Below are positions 45,482-53,779 of a stretch of 64,000 nt of DNA, one piece after another (position 1 is the stretch's first letter; every line of letters begins with the position of its first letter). Position numbers and translations under genes: made by a program. The stretch spans positions 186,001-250,000 of the forward strand of contig NZ_LN913000.1 of NCBI RefSeq assembly GCF_001487105.1, read 5' to 3'. Under the pieces are notes generated by a model, which was not told the DNA's origin, did not search any database, and saw only the letters and a list, made by a program, of their open reading frames with translations. The stretch comes from Mediterraneibacter massiliensis. GTDB lineage: Bacteria; Bacillota; Clostridia; Lachnospirales; Lachnospiraceae.

Positions 45482-47041
45482 ATGGAACTGATAAAAAAGC
45501 AGATACATTATAATCAGGAAGGAAAGCATACGTTTGACCAGTTTGTGCTGGATGAAGATTATAATGTGCCGGACGCAAAAGAGGATGTGCGGCAGATCAT
45601 TCAAAATATAGGAACGATCAAGGTGGAAGACATTCGGATGGTGGAAAATTATATCCGAGTCACAGGGAAGTTTTATTTCCAGATCTTATATTTGACAGAT
45701 GCAATGGAAGCAAGACCGGGGGTGTTGGAAGGCAAACTCCCTTTCGAGGAAATGGTATATGCGGAGAATGAGGAGGGAGCAAACTATTATATCGAAAATA
45801 TCCGGGATGAGTTCACAGTATCTGTGGTAAATTCCAGAAAAATCGGATTGCATGTAATGATTGAGATGGAGATAGGAAAAGAGAAGTTAGAAGACGAGGA
45901 GACAACTGTTGATGCAGAGAGTACAGTGCCGATCTATAAAAAAATGAAATCGGTAAATCTTCTAAAACTCAATACGACTAAAAAAGATACATACAGAATA
46001 AAAGAAGAGATCACACTGCCCGGTACAAAAGAGAGCATAGGCGTACTGCTCGTATCCAGTATAAGCAGCAGAAAGTTAGAGATCAGACCGGAGATGGATG
46101 CTCTCCTGATAAAAGGAGAACTGCTTGTATTCTGCCTGTATCTGTCAGAGGATGAAAAGACAGACTGGATAGAACAAAGTGTTCCTTTTGAAGGGCGTCT
46201 TGCCTGCGACGGAGTAGAAGAAGGCATGTATTATCACGTGCAGCATACGTTGGAAGATACGCTGGTAGATGTCCGTATGGATGAAGATGGAGAAATGCGG
46301 ATCTTAGGGATTGAGGGTACCATCAATCTTCGGCTCAATATCTATGAGGAAGAGGAAATGGAATTGCTTGCTGATATGTACGCACTAGAGAAAAAATGTG
46401 AGTTTGAGACGAGGGAAGTAGTATACGAGGAACTCCTGATGCAGAATCATTCTAAATGTAAGATCGGGGAACGTCTTGAACTTCCGGAATTGAAAGATAA
46501 TGTGCTGCAGATATGCCATAGCGAAGGAAATATTCAGACAGAGCATATAGAAAAAACAGATGAGGGGTTACGGATAGAGGGGATTTTACATCTGTCGTTT
46601 TTATATCTGCGTGCGGACGACAATATACCGTTTGGCAGCTGGCAGGGAATGATCCCGTTTTCTTACCTTATGGAATGTCCGGGGATCCCAGAGGATGTGA
46701 GATATAATTTATCCTATCATGTAGAACAGTTGTTGGTAACATTAGCAGGAAGTGAAGCTGTAGAAGTAAAGGCTGTTCTTGCATTTGATGTCTTCCTTAG
46801 AAAACCGATTCCTATGCAGGTCATCACAGAGGCACATCTGATAGAGACAGATGCCGAAGCGATGGAAAACCGTCCGGGGATCGTGGGCTATATCGTCAAA
46901 GCAGGAGATGAACTGTGGGATCTGGCAAAAACATATATGACGACGGTGGAAGGGATCAAAGAGGTCAACGCATTAGAATCAGATACGATAAAAGCAGGAG
47001 ATAAGCTGTTGATTTTTAAAGAAAATATGAGTATACTATAA
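45482..47041 (+). CDS. SPOCS (DUF3794) and LysM domain protein, spore/cell-wall associated
   Basis: This protein of about 519 residues contains repeated DUF3794/SPOCS units (seen around VPDAKEDVRQIIQNIGTIKV, ETREVVYEELLMQNHSKCKI and later VEQLLVTLAGSEAVEVKAVL) and a C-terminal LysM module (GYIVKAGDELWDLAKTYMT). Relatives such as SafA/SpoVID-like proteins bind the spore coat or cortex. There is no signal peptide, in keeping with mother-cell assembly. ATG 45482 follows AAGGAGG. Together with spoIIR downstream it marks a spore-former. Confidence 0.9.
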   Translation: MELIKKQIHYNQEGKHTFDQFVLDEDYNVPDAKEDVRQIIQNIGTIKVEDIRMVENYIRVTGKFYFQILYLTDAMEARPGVLEGKLPFEEMVYAENEEGANYYIENIRDEFTVSVVNSRKIGLHVMIEMEIGKEKLEDEETTVDAESTVPIYKKMKSVNLLKLNTTKKDTYRIKEEITLPGTKESIGVLLVSSISSRKLEIRPEMDALLIKGELLVFCLYLSEDEKTDWIEQSVPFEGRLACDGVEEGMYYHVQHTLEDTLVDVRMDEDGEMRILGIEGTINLRLNIYEEEEMELLADMYALEKKCEFETREVVYEELLMQNHSKCKIGERLELPELKDNVLQICHSEGNIQTEHIEKTDEGLRIEGILHLSFLYLRADDNIPFGSWQGMIPFSYLMECPGIPEDVRYNLSYHVEQLLVTLAGSEAVEVKAVLAFDVFLRKPIPMQVITEAHLIETDAEAMENRPGIVGYIVKAGDELWDLAKTYMTTVEGIKEVNALESDTIKAGDKLLIFKENMSIL

Positions 47042-47118
47042 GTATTATGTATACAAGATACAAAGAAAAACAAACGATAACAGACAGGATCTGAAAAGTA
47101 CAAGACGGAGGAAGCTAG

Positions 47119-48012
47119 ATGAGACAGATAGAGTTAAAAGCGCTTGCCAAGATCAATCTTGGGCTGGATGTACTTGGAAAAAGGGAAAACGGTTATCATG
47201 ACGTGCGCATGATCATGCAGTCGATTTATCTGTATGATGATGTGAAGATAGAAAAAACAGAAGAAAGCGGTATATTTCTGGAGACGAATCTGCATTTTCT
47301 TCCGACGGACAGCAGTAATATCGCTTATAAGGCGGCACAAATGTTGTTGGAGGAGTTCGATATCAGTCAGGGCGTGAAGATCGGACTGAATAAGCATATA
47401 CCTGTGGCAGCAGGGCTGGCAGGCGGCAGTTCTAACGCGGCGGCAGTACTGTTTGGAATGAACCGCCTGTTTGCGTTGCATTTGACACAGGAAGAGCTGA
47501 TGGAAAGAGGCGTAAAATTAGGAGCAGATGTTCCCTACTGCATTATGCGTGGGACGGTACTGGCCGAGGGGATCGGTGAACAGCTGCATAAACTTCCGGC
47601 TATGCCCAAATGTACAGTGTTGATCGCAAAACCGCCGGTCAGCGTGTCTACAAAAATGGTATATGAGGCATTGGATGCGAAAGAGATTCTTGTACATCCT
47701 GATATTGATGGTTTGATACAGGGACTGGAACAGGGCTCGCTTCGCCGGGTCGCTTCCTGCATGGGGAATGTGCTGGAAGACGTGACTATACCGATGTATC
47801 CGGTGATCGATAAAATAAAAGAAGAGATGCAGGCATGTGGAGCGCTCAATGCTATGATGAGTGGCAGTGGTCCTACTGTGTTCGGATTGTTTGAGAATCG
47901 GGCAGATGCAAGAAAAGCACAGGCAAGGATCAGGGAAAAAGCACTGGCAAAGCAGGTGTTTGTGACGAATATACACGGAGTAAGGGGGAAGCAGGATGGA
48001 ACCGAAATTTGA
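47119..48012 (+). CDS. ispE: 4-diphosphocytidyl-2-C-methyl-D-erythritol kinase
   Basis: This 297-residue GHMP kinase acts in the non-mevalonate isoprenoid pathway. LKALAKINLGLDVLGKRENGYHDV at the N-terminus (key residues AKINL and GYH), the ATP loop PVAAGLAGGSSNAAAVL and the C-terminal MMSGSGPTVFGLF are diagnostic. GACGGAGGAAG precedes the ATG. It overlaps the GntR gene by 17 bp, an arrangement often seen in Clostridia. Confidence 0.95.
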   Translation: MRQIELKALAKINLGLDVLGKRENGYHDVRMIMQSIYLYDDVKIEKTEESGIFLETNLHFLPTDSSNIAYKAAQMLLEEFDISQGVKIGLNKHIPVAAGLAGGSSNAAAVLFGMNRLFALHLTQEELMERGVKLGADVPYCIMRGTVLAEGIGEQLHKLPAMPKCTVLIAKPPVSVSTKMVYEALDAKEILVHPDIDGLIQGLEQGSLRRVASCMGNVLEDVTIPMYPVIDKIKEEMQACGALNAMMSGSGPTVFGLFENRADARKAQARIREKALAKQVFVTNIHGVRGKQDGTEI

Positions 48013-48667
48013 AGTAACAATGAATGAGTATCTTCCTTTAAGAGACGTTGTGTTTAATACATTGAGACAGGCTATCTTGCGCGGAGAGTTAAAACCTGGA
48101 GAGAGACTAATGGAGATCCAATTGGCAAATAAGCTGGGCGTAAGCCGCACGCCCATTCGGGAAGCAATCCGAAAATTGGAACTGGAAGGACTTGTTTTGA
48201 TGATCCCGCGAAAGGGAGCGGAAGTCGCGGAAATCACAGAAAAAAATCTGCGAGATGTACTAGAGGTGCGCTGCGCACTTGAAGAATTGGCCGTACAGCT
48301 CGCCTGTGACAGAATTGATAAGCAGGGAATACACAAGTTGCAGCAGGCGGCAAAAAACTTTGCGTCTGTGCTGGACAGTGAAGACATTACAAAAATAGCA
48401 GAGGCGGATGTTGCGTTTCATGATATTATCTATATGGCGACAGAGAATCAGAGACTCATCCAGCTCTTGAATAATTTGCGGGAGCAGATGTACCGATACA
48501 GAATCGAGTATTTGAAAAAGAAAGAGTATTATCCGCGGCTTTTAGCAGAACATCAGGATATCATCCAGGCAATCGCAAACAGAGAACATGAGCGGGCAAC
48601 GAAGATCACAAGCCAGCATATTGACAATCAGGTAGAGACAGTGGCAGACACGCTGCGTCACAAGTAA
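47996..48667 (+). CDS. GntR-family (FadR/FCD) transcriptional regulator
   Basis: This 223-residue regulator has an N-terminal winged helix (GELKPGERLMEIQLANKLGV, then SRTPIREAIRKLELEGLV) and an FCD sensor domain of helices with metal-type residues (EVRCALEELAV, DVAFHDIIY, EHQDIIQAI, TSQHIDNQV). Targets are not evident from the context; it overlaps ispE and precedes spoIIR by 71 bp. FCD regulators typically sense small organic acids. Confidence 0.85.
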   Translation: MEPKFEVTMNEYLPLRDVVFNTLRQAILRGELKPGERLMEIQLANKLGVSRTPIREAIRKLELEGLVLMIPRKGAEVAEITEKNLRDVLEVRCALEELAVQLACDRIDKQGIHKLQQAAKNFASVLDSEDITKIAEADVAFHDIIYMATENQRLIQLLNNLREQMYRYRIEYLKKKEYYPRLLAEHQDIIQAIANREHERATKITSQHIDNQVETVADTLRHK

Positions 48668-48738
48668 GAGATATTTTTGTATAAATACAGCAGATATGTC
48701 CATACTCTTTATATCAGTTAGATGGAAGGAGAATACAT

Positions 48739-49380
48739 ATGGACAGAACGTATATAGAGAAACATGCAAATCAGTTGATTTTTTTTCTGGCTATCTTAAT
48801 TGCTACGATCGTGACTGCGGCGGCTATAGGCAGAACGCGGACGGCGGAAGCGGCAAAGAGACAGGAACATCTTGCAGAGGAGGTCTTGAGATTCCATGTT
48901 CTGGCAAACAGTGACAGTCAAAGAGACCAGGAACTTAAATTGAAAGTGCGGGATGCAGTGCTTAAATGGATGGAAGGCGAGCTTCCCAAGGCGCTTGACG
49001 TAGATGAGACGGCAGGCTGGCTTAGGAGGCACACGGATGAACTGGAAGAGATCAGTAAAAAGACTCTTTTGGAAAACGGTTCGGACGATACCGTGAGCGC
49101 CGCAGTGACGACCTGCTATTTCCCAGATAAGACATATGGGGATGTGACATTTCCGGCGGGCAACTATGAGGCGCTCAGGCTAGAGATTGGAAATGCCAAA
49201 GGGCATAACTGGTGGTGTGTTCTGTATCCGGATCTATGCTTTCTAGATACGACGAATGCGGTGCTGCCGGATGAAGGAAAGAAAAAATTAAAAAATGTAC
49301 TAACGGAGGAGGAATATTCTCAGATCACAGCAGAGACGAAGTTTCGGATCAAATGGTATTTCTGGGGAGACGATAAATGA
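48739..49380 (+). CDS. spoIIR: Stage II sporulation protein R
   Basis: This 213-residue secreted signalling protein is made in the forespore and triggers SpoIIGA-dependent pro-sigma-E processing. A membrane/signal segment lies at about 14-32. The family blocks are FHVLANSDSQRDQELKLKVR (LRFHVLANSD in full context), AAVTTCYFPDKTYGD, FPAGNYEALRLEIG and GHNWWCVLYPDLCF. AGATGGAAGGAG precedes the ATG. Its stop overlaps the next start as ATGA. Confidence 0.93.
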   Translation: MDRTYIEKHANQLIFFLAILIATIVTAAAIGRTRTAEAAKRQEHLAEEVLRFHVLANSDSQRDQELKLKVRDAVLKWMEGELPKALDVDETAGWLRRHTDELEEISKKTLLENGSDDTVSAAVTTCYFPDKTYGDVTFPAGNYEALRLEIGNAKGHNWWCVLYPDLCFLDTTNAVLPDEGKKKLKNVLTEEEYSQITAETKFRIKWYFWGDDK

Positions 49381-50555
49381 CAGAATTTTTAGTCAGACAT
49401 TTTGTAAAAGATTATAAAGAAGTAGAGAAGGTGTCCGTGCGGACGGCATATGGAGTGCTCGCCAGCATTGTGGGCATCTTCTGTAATGTGTTTTTGTTTG
49501 GAGTGAAGTTTATCATCGGTATTTTGACGGGGAGTGTTTCCGTTACGGCAGATGCCTTTAATAATCTGTCCGATGCGGGATCTTCTGTGATCAGTTTTAT
49601 CGGAGTGAAGATAGCCAGTAAGCCGGCAGATCAGAGCCATCCATTTGGGCATGGAAGAATGGAATACATAGCGGCCTTGGTAGTGGCTTTTCTGATCCTG
49701 CAGGTAGGGTTCACCTTTTTGAAAGATTCCTTTGGGAAGATTCTGCATCCGGCAGAGTTGGAATTTCAGATCGTATCTGTACTGATATTGGTCTTGTCTA
49801 TCGGTGTGAAATTGTGGCTTGGACTGTTTAACAGGAAACTGGGTGAAAAGATCGATTCAAAGGTGATGAAAGCGGTATTTGTGGATTCTATGGGAGATGT
49901 GGTCACAACGAGCGCTACGATCCTTTCCCTTATCGTTTTCGGCTTCACGCAGATCAATATAGATGGTTTTATAGGAGTCGGCGTAGCTCTGGTGGTCATG
50001 TGGGCAGGTATTGGGATCGCGAAGGATACGCTGGAACCGCTGATAGGGGAAGCTATTGATCCGGAAGTCTATGGGAAGATCAAAAAGTTTGTGGAGAGTT
50101 ATGATGGAATAGAAGGTACACATGATCTGATCGTACATAATTACGGACCGGGAAGAAGTATGGCGTCTATCCATGCAGAAGTGCCCAATGATGTGGATAT
50201 TGAGCAGTCTCATGAGATCATCGACAGGATTGAACGGGACGCCGCGAAAAAGATGGACATTTTCCTTGTGATCCATATGGATCCTGTGGAGATGAAAGAC
50301 GAGAAAGTGCTTATCCTAAGGAAAAAAACAGAAGAACTGCTAAAAGAGGTGGATCCTGCATGCAGTATCCATGATTTCCGTATGGTACATGGAGAAGAAC
50401 AGACCAACCTAATCTTTGATATGGTGATCCCGATCGAATACGACGAAGACAGACGCAACCGGATTCCCTTGGAACTAATGGAAAAATTACAGAAGTTAGA
50501 TCCCCGTTATCAGTGTGTGATCACGGTGGATTATAATTATGTCGCAAAAGAATAA
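49377..50555 (+). CDS. Cation diffusion facilitator family transporter
   Basis: This 392-residue membrane protein exports divalent metals (Zn, Mn, Fe, Co type) by H+ antiport. It has six predicted helices, with NNLSDAGSS in helix 2 and HPFGHGRMEY after it, and FVDSMGDVVTT in helix 5 carrying the second half of the metal site. A cytoplasmic C-terminal domain of about 170 residues (GTHDLIVHNYGPGRS, HEIIDRIERDA) is longer than usual. It is translationally coupled to spoIIR by the ATGA overlap. Confidence 0.9.
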   Translation: MTEFLVRHFVKDYKEVEKVSVRTAYGVLASIVGIFCNVFLFGVKFIIGILTGSVSVTADAFNNLSDAGSSVISFIGVKIASKPADQSHPFGHGRMEYIAALVVAFLILQVGFTFLKDSFGKILHPAELEFQIVSVLILVLSIGVKLWLGLFNRKLGEKIDSKVMKAVFVDSMGDVVTTSATILSLIVFGFTQINIDGFIGVGVALVVMWAGIGIAKDTLEPLIGEAIDPEVYGKIKKFVESYDGIEGTHDLIVHNYGPGRSMASIHAEVPNDVDIEQSHEIIDRIERDAAKKMDIFLVIHMDPVEMKDEKVLILRKKTEELLKEVDPACSIHDFRMVHGEEQTNLIFDMVIPIEYDEDRRNRIPLELMEKLQKLDPRYQCVITVDYNYVAKE

Positions 50556-50599
50556 AAGAAAATTTGGAATGCTAAGAGAAAAGAAAGAAGGAAAAACGC

Positions 50600-51319
50600 A
50601 TGTATACGTTTGACAGTAGAGTACGCTACAGTGAAATAGACCATCAGGGCACTATGACCCTGCCGGCATTGATCAACTATTTCCAGGACTGCAGTACCTT
50701 TCAGTCAGAAAGCCTAGGGCTTGGGATGAAAGCTTTAAGAGAAAAGAAGAAAGCCTGGGTACTGTCATACTGGCAGGTTGTGGTAGAACGTTTCCCAAAA
50801 CTGGCTGAGAAGATTACGACAGGGACGTTTGCTACGGAGTTTAAAGGATTGTATGGGAACCGTAATTTTTTCATGCAGGATGAAACAGGCAAAAGAATCG
50901 CCTGTGCAAATTCTATATGGGTATTCATGGATATAGAGAAGGGACGTCCGGCTCGTCCAGAGGAAGACGACATCCTTCCTTATGGGACAGAGGCACCTCT
51001 GGATATGGAGTATGAAGGGAGAAAAATTAAAATACCCCAGGAATGCAAGAGCCTGGAACCATTTCCAGTGAGAAAATATCATATTGATACAAATGAGCAT
51101 GTAAATAACTGCCAGTATGTGCAGATGGCTCTGGAAGTCATACCGGAGGATACACCCGTACATCAGCTGCGGGTAGATTATAAAAAATCTGCCGTTTATG
51201 GCGATATGATCTATCCTAAAGTAGCCTTTGAAGCAGACAGGACAGTAGTAGAATTGTGTACGGCAGACAGCAAACCATATGCAGTTGTAGAACTAAAGGG
51301 AAATGAGAGGAGGATATAG
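50600..51319 (+). CDS. Acyl-ACP thioesterase (FatA family)
   Basis: This 239-residue double hot-dog enzyme hydrolyses acyl-ACP to release fatty acids. The N-terminal half has RVRYSEIDHQGTMTLPALIN and WVLSYWQVVVERFPK; the second half has the catalytic HIDTNEHVNNCQYVQMALE with Asn and His. GNRNFFMQDETGKRIACANS is typical of the bacterial branch. It lies immediately before the cvfB gene with no gap, so the two are coupled. Confidence 0.9.
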   Translation: MYTFDSRVRYSEIDHQGTMTLPALINYFQDCSTFQSESLGLGMKALREKKKAWVLSYWQVVVERFPKLAEKITTGTFATEFKGLYGNRNFFMQDETGKRIACANSIWVFMDIEKGRPARPEEDDILPYGTEAPLDMEYEGRKIKIPQECKSLEPFPVRKYHIDTNEHVNNCQYVQMALEVIPEDTPVHQLRVDYKKSAVYGDMIYPKVAFEADRTVVELCTADSKPYAVVELKGNERRI

Positions 51320-52138
51320 ATGCGATTAGGAGAAAAACAGATGCTGACCGTGGTGAAAAAAGTAGACTTCGGGGTATATCTGGGAAATGAAGAACAGAGA
51401 GTTTTGCTGCCGAAAAAACAGGTTCCGGAAGGGGTGGAACCGGGGGATCCTGTGGAAGTATTTTTATATAAAGATTCTGCAGACAGATGGATCGCGACGA
51501 CCAACGAACCTAAGATCACGTTGGGGAAATTAGCCGTTCTTGAGGTGGCGGATGTAGGAAGAATGGGGGCATTTTTAGACTGGGGACTGGAAAAAGACTT
51601 ATTCCTGCCTTTCAAAGAACAGACGGCAAAAGTAAAAAAAGGAGATGCCTGTCTTGTCAGTCTGTATATCGACAAGAGTGAGAGACTGTGCGCCACAATG
51701 AAAGTATATCCTCTTCTGCGGACAGATTCTCCTTACAAAAAAGATGATCAAGTGACGGGGATCATTTATGACACAAGTAAAGAATTTGGCGTTTTTGTAG
51801 CAGTGGATCATATGTATTCTGCCCTGCTCCCAAGGAAAGAAGTTTTTGGAAATCTGCGGGTCGGACAGGAGATCACGGCGCGGGTGACAGCAGTAAAAGA
51901 GGACGGCAAATTGGATCTGAGCATAAGGGCAAAGATTCCCGAGCAGATGGATAAAGATGCGGAGAAAATTCTTGAGGCGATCAATCGGTATGGCGGGGAG
52001 CTTCCCTTTACTGATAAGGCAGATCCGGAGAAGATCAAACAGGAATTCGGTATGAGTAAGGCGGCGTTTAAGAGAGCTGTGGGGAGACTCTTGAAGCAGG
52101 GGAAAATAGAAATATTGGAAAATAGTATAAGGGGATAG
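51320..52138 (+). CDS. cvfB: S1-domain RNA-binding protein, CvfB/YitL family
   Basis: This 272-residue protein has S1-like OB folds (VVKKVDFGVYLG, LEVADVGRMGAFLDWGLEKD, GIIYDTSKEFGVFVAV) and a C-terminal winged helix (IKQEFGMSKAAFKRAVGRLLK). The family binds RNA and affects virulence genes and translation in Gram-positive bacteria. GAGGAGG precedes the ATG at 51320. It ends 5 bp before the hairpin at 52144. Confidence 0.88.
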   Translation: MRLGEKQMLTVVKKVDFGVYLGNEEQRVLLPKKQVPEGVEPGDPVEVFLYKDSADRWIATTNEPKITLGKLAVLEVADVGRMGAFLDWGLEKDLFLPFKEQTAKVKKGDACLVSLYIDKSERLCATMKVYPLLRTDSPYKKDDQVTGIIYDTSKEFGVFVAVDHMYSALLPRKEVFGNLRVGQEITARVTAVKEDGKLDLSIRAKIPEQMDKDAEKILEAINRYGGELPFTDKADPEKIKQEFGMSKAAFKRAVGRLLKQGKIEILENSIRG

Positions 52139-52143
52139 TGAGG

Positions 52144-52206
52144 AAACGCTGCAAGCGTTGCAACAAATGCGTTATATAATGTGTTTGTGCAACGCTTGCA
52201 GCGTTT
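52144..52206 (+). terminator. Terminator of cvfB that also carries a probable activator site
   Basis: AAACGCTGCAAGCGTTGC pairs perfectly with GCAACGCTTGCAGCGTTT, extended by ACAAA/TTTGT with one offset base. Only four T end the stem, so termination may be modest. It contains GTTGCAACAAAT (52157-52168) and TTGTGCAAC (52185-52193), both echoed upstream of the sigma-54 promoter at 63829, and lies about 40-90 bases ahead of the promoter at 52247. It may be an upstream activator site as well. Confidence 0.7.
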
Positions 52207-52246
52207 TATGATAAGGCAGATATAAGCAAAAGGGGATGCGAAAAGT

Positions 52247-52261
52247 TGGCACACAAATTGC
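52247..52261 (+). promoter_or_regulatory. Sigma-54 (-24/-12) promoter
   Basis: TGGCAC-N5-TTGC matches the sigma-54 consensus exactly (TGGCAC 52247-52252; TTGC 52258-52261). It lies 55 bases before the SAF-domain dehydrogenase start. The PrpR-type activator is encoded by the next gene of the same operon, which supports the assignment. Confidence 0.9.
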
Positions 52262-52315
52262 TATATATTTTAATGTAAGAAAAACACATTGTATATATAA
52301 AGGAGAGTGGATAGG

Positions 52316-53680
52316 ATGGACTATACGAATTTGTGGGCAGGCTGTGCAAAGAAGAAGTCGATTGTAGGTATTATTGGAGCAACTCGTGGATATGGTTATA
52401 CGTTGTTGGCGCAAATTCCAAAAGTAGAGTATATGGAACTGCGTGTCATCTGTTCCAGACATTCGGAAGAATGTTTTGATGTCCTCACAGAAATTGGCTA
52501 TGAGAAAGATAATATGGTACTCTGCCGTAGCAAAGAGGAAATTTTACAGGCGGGAGAAAATAAGATCCTTATAGTGGAGGATTATAAACTCGTTATAGAG
52601 TGCGGTATTACAGCTCTTGTTGAATGTACCGGAAACACAGAAATCAGTTCTGCAGCTGCGATGATGGCACTTAAGCGAGGTATTAATGTGTACATGGTCT
52701 CAAAAGAGACAGACAGTGTATGTGGTCCTGTATTGAATAAAACGGCAGAAGAAAATCATGCGGTATATGCCTTAGTAAATGGAGATCAGCCGCGGAATTT
52801 GTTAGATCTTTATTCTTGGGGCCGAGCGCTTGGTCTGGAGATTATTGCGGCAGGAAAAGCAAGTGAGTACGATTTTGTCTGGGATTATGAGACAGGGGAA
52901 CTGACGTATACAGACGGAACAGACAATATGAAGATTCTTCCAGAGATGAAGGAGTGCTGGAGATATGGGGGAATAGAGACTTTGCAGAAGAGAAAGGAAC
53001 TCTTAAAGAGCTATACGGAAGTGATTTCTGCGGATCTCTGTGAGATGAATCTGGTATCTAATGTAACAGGGTTGATTCCATCTTCTGCTTTTTTGAGTTA
53101 TCCGATCGCTAAGACCAGTGAACTGGCAGATATCTTTATTCCGGAAGAAGATGGTGGAATTTTGAAGAAAACAGGCGTGGTAGATGTCTTTTATAATCTG
53201 CGGGGAAAGGATGAGGCAAGTTTTTGCGGTGGAGAATTTATCATTGTAAGATGTGAAAATAAGAAAATGTGGGATTTGTTAAGGAGTAAAGGACATGTCA
53301 TGAGTAAGAACGGAAAGTATGCGTGCATATATCTGCCCTATCATTATATGGGATTGGAGACGCCGCTGTCTATTCTGCTGGGAGATTTAAGCGGTCTCGG
53401 TACACATCCGGAATGCAGGCAGATTTCTGTGATGGCAGGAGTAGCTCAGAAAAATATAGAAAAGGGTACTGTGCTGAAAGTGGCAGGACATCATCACTCT
53501 ATAGAGGGATTAGAGCCAGAGTTGATCGAGAGAAAGTCTGCGGATGATCTGGCGCCCTTCTATCTTTTGAATGGAGCAACACTGCTTAGAGAGGTGAAAA
53601 AGGGGCAGCCTGTTACTCTGAGGGATGTAGAACTGTCAGGAAATGCGTTTGAGATTTACAAGCAGGGATTAAAACTGTAG
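52316..53680 (+). CDS. NAD(P)-dependent oxidoreductase with C-terminal SAF domain
   Basis: This protein of about 454 residues has an N-terminal Rossmann fold (VGIIGATRGYGYTLLAQI), a homoserine-dehydrogenase-like middle (ALVECTGNTEISSAAAMMAL, VYMVSKETDS) and a C-terminal SAF module (about 365-454; KGTVLKVAGHHH, LREVKKGQPVTLRDVELSG). Such proteins occur with four-carbon sugar-acid kinases, and here kinase and decarboxylase genes follow. By inference it oxidises a tetronate-like substrate at C2 or C3. ATG 52316 is preferred over GTG 52307, which is too close to AAAGGAG. It is the first gene of the sigma-54 operon. Confidence 0.75.
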   Translation: MDYTNLWAGCAKKKSIVGIIGATRGYGYTLLAQIPKVEYMELRVICSRHSEECFDVLTEIGYEKDNMVLCRSKEEILQAGENKILIVEDYKLVIECGITALVECTGNTEISSAAAMMALKRGINVYMVSKETDSVCGPVLNKTAEENHAVYALVNGDQPRNLLDLYSWGRALGLEIIAAGKASEYDFVWDYETGELTYTDGTDNMKILPEMKECWRYGGIETLQKRKELLKSYTEVISADLCEMNLVSNVTGLIPSSAFLSYPIAKTSELADIFIPEEDGGILKKTGVVDVFYNLRGKDEASFCGGEFIIVRCENKKMWDLLRSKGHVMSKNGKYACIYLPYHYMGLETPLSILLGDLSGLGTHPECRQISVMAGVAQKNIEKGTVLKVAGHHHSIEGLEPELIERKSADDLAPFYLLNGATLLREVKKGQPVTLRDVELSGNAFEIYKQGLKL

Positions 53681-53694
53681 AATAGAAGGAAGGC

Positions 53695-53743
53695 AGCAGG
53701 GAGCACGCTTTGAGCCGGCAGAGGGGAGAAGGGGATCCCTGCT
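53695..53743 (+). other. Intercistronic hairpin before the activator gene
   Basis: AGCAGGGA (53695-53702) pairs with TCCCTGCT (53736-53743) in the 99-bp gap between the dehydrogenase and regulator genes. TTGTTGAC follows, so termination would be weak. It could lower regulator expression relative to the first gene. Confidence 0.45.
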
Positions 53744-53779
53744 TTGTTGACGGCAGTATCTGGAGAGGAGGAATTTCTG

